A stretch of DNA of 64,000 bases from CAYVHU01 sp964451415 (GCA_964451415.1 CAYVHU010000013.1:1-64000), one strand, 5' to 3'; positions 8,185 to 17,344 are shown, numbered from the stretch's first letter. Program-made: numbers and translations. The notes: generated by a model from the letters alone, not told the origin.

Positions 8185-9438
8185 ATGGCAACAAAAACAC
8201 CGAACACGCCCATGCTGGACCAGTTGGAAGACGGCCCCTGGCCGAGCTTCGTCACCAGTTTCAAGCGTCTGGCTAACGACGAAGGCAAGTCTTACGCGCC
8301 CATGATGAAGAGTTTGTTAGGTCAACTCGAACATTCCTATGAAACCCGCAAGGGGTATTGGAAAGGCGGCACCGTCGGCGTACGTGGCTATGGCGCCGGG
8401 ATCATCCCGCGTTTCTCTGAAGTTGGTGACAAATTTAAAGAAAGCAAAGAATTTCACACCATCCGCATTATGCCGGCCGCCGGCCTGCACTACGACACCG
8501 GCACCTTGCGCAAGTTCTGCGACGTCTGGGAAAAATATGGATCCGGTGTGATCTGCATGCATGGTCAGTCCGGCGATGTGCTGTTTCAGGGCTGCACCAC
8601 GGACAATGTCCAGCCCGCTTTCGATGAGTTGAATGAACTCGGTTTTGACCTGGGCGGCGCCGGCCCGGACGTGCGCACGTCCATGAGTTGCGTTGGTGCG
8701 GCGCGTTGTGAGCAGTCGTGCTTTGATGAAGCCAGGGCCATGCGCATGTTTGTCAACAACCTGTTGGACGACATGCACCGTCCGAGCCTGCCTTACAAGT
8801 TCAAGGCCAAATTCTCCGGCTGCGCCAACGACTGCGTGAACGCGACCCACCGTTCGGACTTTGCGGTTCTCGGAACCTGGGCGGACGACATCAAGGTCGA
8901 TCAGGAAGAAATCAAGAAAAAAGTCGGCGAAATGGGCCGCAAGGACTTCAATGACCAGGTTGTGAACATGTGTCCGACCCGTGCATTGTCCCTTAACGAC
9001 GACGACACCTTGGAAATTGACAACAAATCCTGTGTGCGTTGCATGCATTGCATCAACGTCTGCACCAAGGCTCTGTCCCCCGGTGACGACAAAGGTGTGA
9101 CCATCTTGGTTGGCGGCAAGCGCAGCTTGAAGATCGGTGATCTGATGGGAACCGTGGTGGTACCGTTCCACAAAATGCAGGACGACGAAGATTACGATTG
9201 GCTTGTGGAACTGACCGAGAACGCCGTTGAGTTTTTTGCTGAGAACGCCCTGGAGCACGAGCGTACCGGTGAAATGATCGAGCGTATCGGCCTCGTCAAC
9301 TACCTGGAAGGTCTTGAGCTTGATGTGGACCCGAACATGGTTTCGCATCCGCGTACATCTTCGTATGTCCGCATGGACGGGTGGGATGAAGAGGTTGAGA
9401 AGTGGAATGCCCGCAAAGGCGCCGCTGCGGCTGAGTAA
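8185..9438 (+). CDS. dsrA: Dissimilatory sulfite reductase, alpha subunit (reverse/oxidative type)
   Basis: The 417-aa alpha subunit of the cytoplasmic alpha2-beta2 siroheme enzyme that, in sulfur oxidisers, converts DsrC-bound sulfur to the sulfite level. The start is the ATG at 8185 behind aggaaag; the frame runs nine codons further up to 8158. The siroheme-[4Fe-4S] ligand pattern is present: C169-x5-C175 (CVGAARC) and C213-x3-C217 (CANDC). A ferredoxin insert carries C283-x2-C286-x2-C289-x3-C293 (CVRCMHCINVC), with a further Cys at 263 (MCPTRA). It heads the operon, 98 bp before dsrB. The length is usual for the family. Confidence 0.98.
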   Translation: MATKTPNTPMLDQLEDGPWPSFVTSFKRLANDEGKSYAPMMKSLLGQLEHSYETRKGYWKGGTVGVRGYGAGIIPRFSEVGDKFKESKEFHTIRIMPAAGLHYDTGTLRKFCDVWEKYGSGVICMHGQSGDVLFQGCTTDNVQPAFDELNELGFDLGGAGPDVRTSMSCVGAARCEQSCFDEARAMRMFVNNLLDDMHRPSLPYKFKAKFSGCANDCVNATHRSDFAVLGTWADDIKVDQEEIKKKVGEMGRKDFNDQVVNMCPTRALSLNDDDTLEIDNKSCVRCMHCINVCTKALSPGDDKGVTILVGGKRSLKIGDLMGTVVVPFHKMQDDEDYDWLVELTENAVEFFAENALEHERTGEMIERIGLVNYLEGLELDVDPNMVSHPRTSSYVRMDGWDEEVEKWNARKGAAAAE

Positions 9439-9536
9439 GCTGTAACTCACTGAAAGATTAAGGCTAGCCCTTGCTGGGGCGTTCTTCGTGGACTTTCCGG
9501 CGAGCGTATCGAAACATATTTTTTTGGAGGATTGAC

Positions 9537-10619
9537 ATGAGTGAAGCGAAAGCAGCTCCGCGCATGCCCGATGAGTGCGGCGTACCCGATCACATGGCGT
9601 TCATGCACCCTGCGTTGAAGAAAAATTACGGCCAGTGGGCCTGGCATGACCGCATGCGTCCGGGCGTGCTGCATCACGTCGCAAAAAGCGGTGACGAAGT
9701 GTGGACCGTCAAAGCGGGTACGGCGCGTCAGTTGGACATCCATACCATTCGCAAACTTGCCGATATCGCCGATGAGATGGGCGGTGGCTACGTTCGTTTC
9801 ACCACACGTTCGAATATCGAGTACATGGTTTCGAGCGAAGCCGAAGTGGCGCCGCTGGTTGAACGTCTGGAAAGCGAGGGTTTCCCCGTTGGCGGCACCG
9901 GCAATTCCGTAGGAATGATTTCCCACACCCAAGGGTTCATTCACTGCGATATCCCGGCCACCGACGCCTCGGGTGTCGTGAAATCCCTGATGGATCGCAT
10001 CCACCACGAGTTCACGCATGAAGAAATGCCCAACCGTGTGAAAATCACGACGTCTTGCTGCCAGATCAACTGTGGCGGTCAGGGCGACATCTCGATCAAC
10101 ATGCAGCACACCAAACCACCGCTGATCAACCACGATCTGGTGGCCAATATGTGCGAACGTCCCGCTGTGGTGGCGCGTTGTCCGGTGGCGGCAATCCGTC
10201 CGGCGTTGGTCAACGGTCAGCCGACTCTCGAAGTCGACGAAAAAAAATGCGTCTGTTGCGGTGCCTGCTTCCCGCCATGCCCGCCGATGCAAATCAACCA
10301 TCCCGAACACTCGAAAGTTGCGATCTGGGTTGGTGGCAAGCACTCTTCAACCCGTTCCAAGCCGGCTTTTCATAAATTGGTAACGGCCGGTCTGCCCAAC
10401 AATCCGCCGCGTTGGACGGAAGCCGGAGATGTCGTTATGAACATCTTGAAAGCGTACAAAGAAGGCGGCAAGCCTTGGGAACGCATTGGTGAGTGGGTCG
10501 AACGTATCGGCTGGCCGCGTTTCTTTGAAGAGACCGGCTTACCGTTCACCAAGTTCCATATCGAAGATTGGCGTGGTGGGCGCAGCTCGTTGAATGCGTC
10601 TTCTCACATCCATTTCTAA
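9537..10619 (+). CDS. dsrB: Dissimilatory sulfite reductase, beta subunit
   Basis: The 360-aa beta subunit pairs with DsrA. The ATG at 9537 follows a strong TTTGGAGG. Cys137, then the SCC-QIN-C pattern (C174, C175, C179), gives the same 37/1/4 spacing as the catalytic siroheme cluster ligands described for DsrB of sulfate reducers. A ferredoxin domain has C238-x2-C241-x2-C244-x3-C248 (KCVCCGACFPPCPP), with more Cys at 206 and 215. The protein is basic near the active site, as expected for sulfite binding. An 11-bp hairpin follows the stop codon. Confidence 0.98.
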   Translation: MSEAKAAPRMPDECGVPDHMAFMHPALKKNYGQWAWHDRMRPGVLHHVAKSGDEVWTVKAGTARQLDIHTIRKLADIADEMGGGYVRFTTRSNIEYMVSSEAEVAPLVERLESEGFPVGGTGNSVGMISHTQGFIHCDIPATDASGVVKSLMDRIHHEFTHEEMPNRVKITTSCCQINCGGQGDISINMQHTKPPLINHDLVANMCERPAVVARCPVAAIRPALVNGQPTLEVDEKKCVCCGACFPPCPPMQINHPEHSKVAIWVGGKHSSTRSKPAFHKLVTAGLPNNPPRWTEAGDVVMNILKAYKEGGKPWERIGEWVERIGWPRFFEETGLPFTKFHIEDWRGGRSSLNASSHIHF

Positions 10620-10647
10620 CGTTTCAATATCAAGATGTTTTTCTCAC

Positions 10648-10674
10648 GGAGAGCGGTTTCTGTAACCGCTCTCC
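10648..10674 (+). other. Intercistronic hairpin dsrB/dsrE
   Basis: The perfect 11-bp inverted repeat ggagagcggtt / aaccgctctcc has a 5-nt loop (tctgt) and no T-run. It lies 28 bp after dsrB and 21 bp before dsrE. It could protect the dsrAB message or mark a processing site. Confidence 0.7.
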
Positions 10675-10695
10675 CGGAAAACAGGGGTTTAATGT

Positions 10696-11055
10696 ATGAA
10701 GTTCGGCATCATGATTAACGAAGGACCGTTTACGCACGAGGCGTCCGATTCGGCTTACCATTTTGTCCAAGCCGCGCTGGAAAAAGGCCATGAAGTGCCT
10801 CGCGTATTCTTCTATTACGACGGCGTAAACAACGCCAACAAGCTTTCCGATCCGCAAGCTGACGACCGTAATCTGGTGAAATTGTGGGGCGATCTGGCCA
10901 AGGACAAAAACGTCGACTTGGTGGTTTGCGTCGCTGCGGGGATGCGCCGCGGCATCAAAGAGGAAAATCTCGCCGACGGTTTTCGCATTTCTGGCCTTGG
11001 CCAGTTGGTCGAAGCCGGCATGGGTTGTGATCGCCTCGTGATGTTTGGAGATTGA
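10696..11055 (+). CDS. dsrE: Sulfur relay protein DsrE
   Basis: This 119-aa subunit of the DsrE2F2H2 hexamer, homologous to TusD, passes sulfane sulfur from rhodanese/TusA-type donors to DsrC. The active Cys78 in VDLVVCVAAGMRRG is at the same number as in the well-studied Allochromatium protein. The ATG at 10696 follows aggggttt. It marks the operon as belonging to a sulfur oxidiser, because sulfate reducers lack dsrEFH. The gene ends 3 bp before dsrF. Confidence 0.96.
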   Translation: MKFGIMINEGPFTHEASDSAYHFVQAALEKGHEVPRVFFYYDGVNNANKLSDPQADDRNLVKLWGDLAKDKNVDLVVCVAAGMRRGIKEENLADGFRISGLGQLVEAGMGCDRLVMFGD

Positions 11056-11058
11056 CCT

Positions 11059-11481
11059 ATGTCTGAATACGAATTCGATACTGAAGGCGTCAAAAAGACG
11101 ATCACCTTCATGAACCGCAAGGCGCCTTACGGCACGATCTACGCCTTGGAAGTTCTGGAAACGGTTTTGATTTCAGCCGCTTTCGAGCAGCACGCAAACA
11201 TCGTGTTTGTGGATGATGGCGTGTACCAACTCAAAAAAGGGCACGACACCAAAGAGATCAATATGAAGAACTTCTCGCCCACCTTCGGCATCATCGAGAT
11301 GGAAAAAGAAGACGCAGACGAAGATGACGACATCGATATGGTGTGGCGCATTATCGTTGAAAAGGAGTCCATGGAGGCCCGAGGGTTGAGCAAGGACGAC
11401 TTCAAGGTTGACATCGAGATTTTGAGCGCTGCGGAACTCGCGGACGTTCTGGAATCTTCTGATATCGTTATTGGCGGATAA
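11059..11481 (+). CDS. dsrF: Sulfur relay protein DsrF
   Basis: This 140-aa DsrE-fold subunit (TusC-like) belongs to the DsrEFH complex. It contains no cysteine, which fits a structural role. It has an acidic loop (EKEDADEDDDIDM, about residues 85-97), somewhat longer and more acidic than I expect for the family. It lies three bases after dsrE and 15 bp before dsrH, so the three are one translational group. Confidence 0.95.
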   Translation: MSEYEFDTEGVKKTITFMNRKAPYGTIYALEVLETVLISAAFEQHANIVFVDDGVYQLKKGHDTKEINMKNFSPTFGIIEMEKEDADEDDDIDMVWRIIVEKESMEARGLSKDDFKVDIEILSAAELADVLESSDIVIGG

Positions 11482-11496
11482 AGGGAGACAAGTCCA

Positions 11497-11799
11497 ATGC
11501 TTCACACCGTGAACAAGTCGCCCTTTGAGCGCAATACGCTGGACAGTTGCTTACGGCTGGCCAAAAAAGGAAGCGCGATCTTGCTGTTTGAAGATGGCGT
11601 GATCGGCGCCGTTAAGGGCACGGCCAAATCCTCGGCGATCGAGGGCGCGCTTAGCGACTACGACGTGTTCGTTCTGGGCCCAGATCTCAAGGCGCGAGGC
11701 CTGGGCGAGGATCAGGTTATCGATGGCGTCACAGTGGTCAATTACGGCGGTTTTGTTGATCTCGTTGAGCAACGAGGCACCGTCAGCGCTTGGCTTTAA
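11497..11799 (+). CDS. dsrH: Sulfur relay protein DsrH
   Basis: This 100-aa TusB-like subunit completes DsrEFH. The conserved Cys is Cys18 (NTLDSCLRL), followed by the typical GSAILLFEDGVIGAVKG strand. The ATG follows aagggagacaag. A small hairpin (11817-11833) separates it from dsrC. Confidence 0.95.
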   Translation: MLHTVNKSPFERNTLDSCLRLAKKGSAILLFEDGVIGAVKGTAKSSAIEGALSDYDVFVLGPDLKARGLGEDQVIDGVTVVNYGGFVDLVEQRGTVSAWL

Positions 11800-11816
11800 A
11801 GCACGAAGAAGAACCC

Positions 11817-11833
11817 GCTCCTAGGTTAGGGGC
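11817..11833 (+). other. Intercistronic hairpin dsrH/dsrC
   Basis: gctccta / taggggc, seven pairs including one G-U, with a 3-nt loop, lies 18 bp after dsrH. It is compact and lacks a T-run. Confidence 0.5.
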
Positions 11834-11891
11834 TCGTTATTCCGGCGCCACTCCCCCCGGCACCGGGTCACATTTAAGGAGACTGAAAGTT

Positions 11892-12227
11892 ATGGCTGCT
11901 TACACCGTTAACGGTACCGAATACGAACACGACGAAGAAGGCTACGTCATCGACCTGGATAGCTGGAACGAAGACCTCGCCAAGGTGATCGCCCAAGAAG
12001 AAGGTCTGGAGATGAACAGCGAACACTGGGAAGTGGTAAACTTCCTGCGCGAGTATTATAACGAGTATCAAATTGCGCCTGCCGTTCGCGTTCTTGTGAA
12101 GGCCATTAAAAAGAAGCTTGGTGCGGAAAAAGGCTCGAACAAGTACCTCTATGAGCTGTTCCCCTACGGTCCGGCCAAACAGGCCTGTAAAGTTGCCGGT
12201 CTGCCGAAGCCGACGGGCTGCATCTAA
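11892..12227 (+). CDS. dsrC: DsrC, sulfur carrier protein
   Basis: This 111-aa DsrC/TusE-family protein is the sulfur-carrying partner of DsrAB. Both C-terminal-arm cysteines are present, Cys99 and the penultimate Cys110 (QACKVAGLPKPTGCI), so it can form the DsrC trisulfide/persulfide and is not just a TusE. The ATG at 11892 is chosen because aaggagactgaaag lies before it; the frame itself extends about 100 bp further up. It is flanked by hairpins on both sides, which could let this abundant carrier be made in excess. Confidence 0.97.
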   Translation: MAAYTVNGTEYEHDEEGYVIDLDSWNEDLAKVIAQEEGLEMNSEHWEVVNFLREYYNEYQIAPAVRVLVKAIKKKLGAEKGSNKYLYELFPYGPAKQACKVAGLPKPTGCI

Positions 12228-12254
12228 GAGGACGGGCCTCTTAAAGACAATTTT

Positions 12255-12302
12255 CCGGGGACGGAGCTGGGCAATTCATTTCAGCCGCCGTTGCGTCCCC
12301 GG
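12255..12302 (+). other. Intercistronic inverted repeat dsrC/dsrM
   Basis: The perfect 9-bp arms ccggggacg / cgtccccgg are separated by 30 nt. No T-run follows directly, so it is a weak terminator at best and more likely an mRNA stability or processing element. Confidence 0.6.
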
Positions 12303-12440
12303 ACGTCTTTGGGGTCGTGTTGCAAAGATTTGTTTTGTGAATATCCGCATGGGTTATTCCACCTTTGATTTTGTTTGCGATCATTCGTTTTGCCTATTTT
12401 GATAATTTTTTCTGCGTTTTGACTTGAGGACTGTATCGAG

Positions 12441-13181
12441 ATGTCGACTTTGTCGCTGATCTACGCGCTTCTCTTCTACACAGCGAGCATTGTGTTCGTT
12501 GTAGGCTTGGCTTGGCGGATTAAAATTTTCGCTTCGGCGCCAACGCCATTGAAGATACCCACCATGCCGGCCCCTCTGACCAAAAGCGGCGCTGCGTTCC
12601 GCGTTTTCAAAGAGGTTGCTTTCTTCGAAAGCCTGTTTAAATCCAATCGCTGGATCTGGATTTTTGCGGTTATGTTTCACGCCGGTCTGATTTTGGTCAT
12701 CCTGCGCCACGTGCGCTATTTCCAAGCCGATGTATGGACGGTGATTCGTCTGGCTCAACCCTTTGGCATCTATGGTGGCATGGTCATGGTTATCGGGCTG
12801 CTGGGTCTATGGGGACGTCGTGTTGTCCAGGAACGCATCCGTTATATCTCCGGGCCTTCGGATCACTTGATGCTGGCGCTTCTGGTGCTCATCGGGTTCT
12901 CGGGCCTGCTGATGAAATTTGTGAACTACCCTGACGTGATCCAAGTCAAGATGTTCTTTTTGGGCTTATTGCGCTTCAACATTCAGCCCCTGCCCGACGA
13001 CCCTATTTTGTTCATCCATCTAGGATCGGTGATTGTGTTGCTGTTCGTATTTCCGTTTAGCAAATTGCTGCATTCGGTCGGGGTGTTTTTCAGCCCGTCA
13101 CGCAACCAAGTTGATGACGCCAGGGATAAACGGCATTTGGCCCCATGGGCCGCCCCCCTTGACGCCGAGCGTGATGCCTAA
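12441..13181 (+). CDS. dsrM: DsrM, membrane cytochrome b subunit of DsrMKJOP
   Basis: The 246-aa NarI-like (nitrate reductase gamma family) protein has about five membrane helices, for example 4-24 (SLIYALLFYTASIVFVVGLA) and about 72-90. It would carry two b-hemes and exchange electrons with the quinone pool. His residues suited to heme binding occur in MFHAGLILVILRHVR. The length matches the DsrM of sulfur oxidisers. It is the first gene of the DsrMKLJOP block, 213 bp after dsrC. Confidence 0.95.
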   Translation: MSTLSLIYALLFYTASIVFVVGLAWRIKIFASAPTPLKIPTMPAPLTKSGAAFRVFKEVAFFESLFKSNRWIWIFAVMFHAGLILVILRHVRYFQADVWTVIRLAQPFGIYGGMVMVIGLLGLWGRRVVQERIRYISGPSDHLMLALLVLIGFSGLLMKFVNYPDVIQVKMFFLGLLRFNIQPLPDDPILFIHLGSVIVLLFVFPFSKLLHSVGVFFSPSRNQVDDARDKRHLAPWAAPLDAERDA

Positions 13182-13249
13182 ACATAAGCTAAGCGCAAAG
13201 CCCAGGCGGGTGAGCTTGAAAATAATGATTTCGACCAAGGAGCTGTAAC

Positions 13250-14746
13250 GTGGCTAAGGCAAAATTTGAAACACCGGCGTTCCGTGAATTAAGGGAGACG
13301 CCCGCCATCGACGAAGGCGTGATGAGCCATTCGCAACAGTTTTTCGCCAAACCGGAACACAATGAGGCCTTGGGCTTCCCCGGTGAACTGGTGGACAACT
13401 GGGAAGAAAAGGCCGTTGCCAAGTTGGGAGAGCTCCTGGAAAAGAACCGGGCGCTGCGCGTCTATCTGGACTCGTGCGTAAAATGTGGCGCGTGCACTGA
13501 TAAATGTCACTATTTCCTGGGCACCGGTGATCCCAAGAACATGCCCGTTGCGCGTCAGGATCTGATGCGCTCGCTTTACCGCCGTCACTTTACGCTGGCC
13601 GGCAAAGTCGCACCGGGTCTGGTCGGCGCGAAAGAAATGAACAAGGAAATGCTGGACGAGTGGTACAGCTATTTTCATCAGTGTTCGCAATGTCGCCGGT
13701 GTTCCGTGTTCTGTCCCTACGGCATTGATACCGCTGAGATTTCCATGGCCGCACGCGAGATCATGGACAGCATCGGCGTGGGCACGAAGTACTGCAACGA
13801 AATTCTTGGCAAAGTGCATATCATCGGCAACAACTTGGGACTTCCGGAAGCGGCGCTGGCCAATACCCTGGAAGGTCTGGAAGAAGATGTCGAAGAAGAT
13901 ACTGGCATTCCCATCAAATTCCCGGTGGATCAAAAAGGCGCGGATGTCCTGCTGATCACACCGTCTGCCGATTTCTTCGCCGAGCCCCATGTGGATGGCT
14001 TGATCGGGTATGCCAAGGTGTTCCATCAAGCGGGTGTGAACTGGACCTTGTCCTCCTACGCTTCGGAAGCCGCGAACTTCGCCATGTTTATCGGTTCTTA
14101 CGAACAGATGCACAAAGTGGCCAACCGGATTCGCAAGGCGGCGTTGGACTTGGGGGTCAAGCGCATCGTCTTTGGAGAATGCGGTCATGCTTGGCGCGTT
14201 GCGTATTCGTTTCTGAATACGCTGGCCGGTCCGTGGGACTTTCTGGACCCGAACTACCCGGTTCCTCAGCATATTCTCGAAGTCACCAAGGGTTTCATCG
14301 AGTCCGGCGCCATCAAGCTGGATGCGGAAGCCAACGACGACAAGGTCGTCACGTTCCATGATTCTTGCAACGTTGCGCGCGGTTCGCGCATGGGCGACAT
14401 GGAAGGCGGCCAGTTCATCATTCCGCGGGCGGTGATCCGCTCGGCGGTGAACCATTACGTCGATATGGACCCGGAAACCACACACGAGAAAACTTTCTGC
14501 TGTGGCGGCGGCGGCGGCCTTTTGACCGACGACATCATGGAACTTCGCGTTAAGGGCGCCCTGCCGCGCATGGAAGCGCTCCATGACGTTATCGACAATA
14601 ACGGCGTTACGCACATGGCTGCGATCTGTGCGATTTGCAAAAGTCAATTCACCAAGGTCATGCCGTATTACGGTTTCTCAATGGACATGGTCATCAGTGT
14701 GCACCAGTTGGTCGGTGATGCAATCCAACTCGGTGCCAAAGAATAA
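13250..14746 (+). CDS. dsrK: DsrK, HdrD-like Fe-S subunit of DsrMKJOP
   Basis: This 498-aa cytoplasmic catalytic subunit is related to heterodisulfide reductase HdrD and is thought to act on DsrC. It has two ferredoxin motifs, C76-x2-C79-x2-C82-x3-C86 (CVKCGACTDKC) and C145-x2-C148-x2-C151-x3-C155 (CSQCRRCSVFC). C-terminal CCG-type motifs for the non-cubane [4Fe-4S] cluster follow (FGECGHAW, FHDSCNVARG, FCCGGGGG). It begins with GTG at 13250 behind aaggagctgtaac. Confidence 0.97.
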   Translation: MAKAKFETPAFRELRETPAIDEGVMSHSQQFFAKPEHNEALGFPGELVDNWEEKAVAKLGELLEKNRALRVYLDSCVKCGACTDKCHYFLGTGDPKNMPVARQDLMRSLYRRHFTLAGKVAPGLVGAKEMNKEMLDEWYSYFHQCSQCRRCSVFCPYGIDTAEISMAAREIMDSIGVGTKYCNEILGKVHIIGNNLGLPEAALANTLEGLEEDVEEDTGIPIKFPVDQKGADVLLITPSADFFAEPHVDGLIGYAKVFHQAGVNWTLSSYASEAANFAMFIGSYEQMHKVANRIRKAALDLGVKRIVFGECGHAWRVAYSFLNTLAGPWDFLDPNYPVPQHILEVTKGFIESGAIKLDAEANDDKVVTFHDSCNVARGSRMGDMEGGQFIIPRAVIRSAVNHYVDMDPETTHEKTFCCGGGGGLLTDDIMELRVKGALPRMEALHDVIDNNGVTHMAAICAICKSQFTKVMPYYGFSMDMVISVHQLVGDAIQLGAKE

Positions 14747-14816
14747 TCGGCATAAAACAAACACAAATGGCGTACTTTCACGCCGCCGAATGAAAACGAC
14801 AGGGCATCATCACAGA

Positions 14817-14833
14817 GGAGTTCACCGAACTCC
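14817..14833 (+). other. Intercistronic hairpin dsrK/dsrL
   Basis: The 7-bp perfect stem ggagttc / gaactcc with a 3-nt loop lies 22 bp before the dsrL start. No T-run follows. Confidence 0.5.
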
Positions 14834-14855
14834 CCTTGCGAGGAAGGAAGAAAAA

Positions 14856-16796
14856 ATGACTGCGGAAAAGGCTTTGAATTGGCGTCGTTACAAAGACGGC
14901 GAAAGTAAATGGGACGAATTTCAGGAAGACATTTTTCAGGCCAGCTGGTCGCATAAGTGCCCCACTTATGTAAACCGCACTCCGCCGTGTCAGGGTTCAT
15001 GCCCGTCCGGTCATGATATTCGTGGCTGGCTGGCGATTGCGCGCGGCATGGACAAGCCCTCCGTCGAAGGCCAAGCTTGGCAGGAATACGCCTTTGCGCG
15101 CATGATCGAAGCCAACCCGTTTCCCTCGGTGATGGGCCGCGTTTGCCCCGCGCCGTGCGAAGACGGTTGCAACCGCAACGAAGTCGAAGAACAAGTTGGC
15201 ATTAACGGCGTCGAGCAGTACGTCGGTGACTGGGCCATCAAAAACAAACTGGCTCTGCCCAAGGGTGAAGCCGATACGGGTAAGAAAGTCGCCATCATCG
15301 GTGGCGGCCCAGGTGGCTTGACGGCGGCATGGCGGATGCGCCGCAAGGGACATGCCGTTACCGTCTTTGAAAAGCAGGAAAAGCTGGGCGGCATGATGGC
15401 CTACGGCATTCCCGGCTATCGCGTTCCGCGCGACATTCTGGATGCGGAAATTCAACGCATCATCGATACGGGCATCGAAGTCAAAACGGGCGTGGTCATC
15501 GGCAAGGATGTCACCGTCGAACAGTTGGAAGCCGATTTCGATGTCATTTTCTGGGCGATCGGCGCACAGAAAGGCCGCGGACTGCCGCTGGACGGCTGGG
15601 ACGACACCGAAAACTGCATCACCGGCGTCGCATTCCTTGAAGCCTTCAACCAGGGGCGTTTGAAATATACGGCAAAGAAAATCGTCGTCGTTGGCGGTGG
15701 TGACACCTCCATTGACGTAGCCTCGGTGGCACGGCGTTTGGGCCATATCTCCACCATGGCGGAAAAAGATCGCCCCGAAGCGATCATTCTTGGTCACACG
15801 GCGCACGATGTCGCTTCGGTCGCACAGCGCGAGGGCGTGAAATCGGTTCTGACTTCTTTGTTCCCGCTTGAAGACATGACAGCTTCCGCGCGTGAGCGCG
15901 AAGATGCAAACCGTGAAGGTGTGGAGATCAAAGGCGGCGTGATGCCGATCGAACTGATCCGCGACAAGGACGGTCGCGCCACCGCGTTGAAGCTGTGCAA
16001 ATGCACCATGGACGGCATGCGTCCGATCCCGGTCGAAGGCACCGAGTTTGAAATCGAATGTGATCTTGTGGTCTCCGCGATCGGTCAGATGGGCGATTTG
16101 GCCAACGGTCTGGAAAGCCTGGACAACGGCAAAGGGTTCATCAACATCACCCCGATCTATCAGATCAAGGGTAAGGACAAGCATTTCGGTGGCGGCGATG
16201 TGGTCCGTCCGCATCTTCTGACGACGGCGATCGGCCACAGCAACATTGCCGCGCAAGGCATGGATCATATGCTGAATGGGCACTTGGATGATCGTCGCCC
16301 GAAGGTCGATGTGTTTCACTTCAGTTTATTGAACGAACTGCATCAGCGTCACAAGGATCCCGAACCCTATACGCACGAGCCCGTGTGGGGCACCTCGACG
16401 AGCAAATTTGCCGTGCATAACTTTGAAGATCGCAGCAACACGCAAATCGTCTCGCACGAAGAAATGTTCCTTGGACACTTCACTCCGGATCCGATGGGCA
16501 AGCGCGAAGAAAAACACATCGACGCCGATCACATCCTGGGCAATTTCGAAGAACGCCTGATTGGTTTCTCCGAAGAGCAAGCCCAGCATGAGGGCGAACG
16601 CTGCATGAGCTGCGGTATGTGTTTCGAGTGCGACAACTGCGTGATTTTCTGTCCTCAAGACGCCGTATTCCGCGTCAAAAGGGACCAAGCTACCATCGGG
16701 CGTTATGTCGAAACCGATTATATGAAGTGCATCGGCTGTCATGTCTGCCGTGACGTGTGTCCGACGGGTTACATTCAGATGGGCCTCGGCGAATAA
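14856..16796 (+). CDS. dsrL: DsrL, NAD(P)H:acceptor oxidoreductase (Fe-S flavoprotein)
   Basis: This 646-aa GltD-like flavoprotein pairs with DsrAB and moves electrons between it and NAD(P). The start is the ATG at 14856 behind gaggaaggaag; the frame extends 91 codons upstream over the end of dsrK. An N-terminal Cys-rich part (CPTYVNRTPPCQGSCPSG, CPAPCEDGC) holds [4Fe-4S] clusters. The FAD Rossmann motif is VAIIGGGPGGLTAAWRMRRK and the NAD(P)-binding motif is IVVVGGGDTSIDVASVARR. The C-terminal ferredoxin domain has CMSCGMC...CDNCVIFCP and CIGCHVCRDVCPTG. Its presence supports oxidative rather than reductive use of the pathway. Confidence 0.97.
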   Translation: MTAEKALNWRRYKDGESKWDEFQEDIFQASWSHKCPTYVNRTPPCQGSCPSGHDIRGWLAIARGMDKPSVEGQAWQEYAFARMIEANPFPSVMGRVCPAPCEDGCNRNEVEEQVGINGVEQYVGDWAIKNKLALPKGEADTGKKVAIIGGGPGGLTAAWRMRRKGHAVTVFEKQEKLGGMMAYGIPGYRVPRDILDAEIQRIIDTGIEVKTGVVIGKDVTVEQLEADFDVIFWAIGAQKGRGLPLDGWDDTENCITGVAFLEAFNQGRLKYTAKKIVVVGGGDTSIDVASVARRLGHISTMAEKDRPEAIILGHTAHDVASVAQREGVKSVLTSLFPLEDMTASAREREDANREGVEIKGGVMPIELIRDKDGRATALKLCKCTMDGMRPIPVEGTEFEIECDLVVSAIGQMGDLANGLESLDNGKGFINITPIYQIKGKDKHFGGGDVVRPHLLTTAIGHSNIAAQGMDHMLNGHLDDRRPKVDVFHFSLLNELHQRHKDPEPYTHEPVWGTSTSKFAVHNFEDRSNTQIVSHEEMFLGHFTPDPMGKREEKHIDADHILGNFEERLIGFSEEQAQHEGERCMSCGMCFECDNCVIFCPQDAVFRVKRDQATIGRYVETDYMKCIGCHVCRDVCPTGYIQMGLGE

Positions 16797-16828
16797 CCGT
16801 TCCATCTAAACTTTAAGGAGGGAGTCGA

Positions 16829-17344
16829 ATGCGTTCGGCCAATCAATTCCTGGGTCTTTCTGCACTGGGTTTTGCCGTTTTGGGTCTTGCCGCTTTTATG
16901 GCGGTCTTCGCTGGGGGGATGTCTTCATCCCAAGCCAGCGATATCCCGGTCCCAAATCTGGCAAAGGCCGTCAAGGGCTCAAAAAACGTAGGATCCCTGG
17001 AAGCGATTCGCCGCGACCACGGAAGATTGCTTTTGAAACAACGTGAAGAAACGTTACGTCAAGGCATCCGTGGTGGTGACTACAGCTTGAAAGAATGCGT
17101 TGCCTGTCATGCGACGAAATCGCCGAACATCGATGGCGGAAAGGTACGCACTATCGAGCCATTCTGCTCGCAGTGCCACACCTACGCCGCCGTTTCCATC
17201 GACTGTTTTGAATGCCACACCAACACGGCGCTACCGGGTCCCATGACGGCGGTGCTGCCTGCGGATCACCAGATCAAGGCGTTGAATTCGACGCTGAAGA
17301 ATCGTAAGGGAGAACCGGTGGAAAAGGGGGAAGCACCACAATGA
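16829..17344 (+). CDS. dsrJ: DsrJ, triheme cytochrome c of DsrMKJOP
   Basis: This 171-aa periplasmic cytochrome is anchored by an uncleaved or slowly cleaved hydrophobic N-terminus (about residues 8-30). It has three CxxCH motifs: CVACH, CSQCH and CFECH. A strong RBS (aaggaggg) precedes the ATG. No cysteine exists outside the heme motifs, although many DsrJ proteins have an extra N-terminal Cys proposed as heme ligand. The segment where it would lie reads NVGSLEAIRRDHGRLLLKQR. The stop overlaps the dsrO start (ATGA). Confidence 0.95.
   Translation: MRSANQFLGLSALGFAVLGLAAFMAVFAGGMSSSQASDIPVPNLAKAVKGSKNVGSLEAIRRDHGRLLLKQREETLRQGIRGGDYSLKECVACHATKSPNIDGGKVRTIEPFCSQCHTYAAVSIDCFECHTNTALPGPMTAVLPADHQIKALNSTLKNRKGEPVEKGEAPQ

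Noticed and set aside
8317..16319. Long antisense frames opposite dsrA, dsrK and dsrL (377-452 codons)
   Set aside because: They mirror strongly conserved enzymes in a GC-rich genome, lack plausible start signals and read as His/Arg/Val-rich noise.
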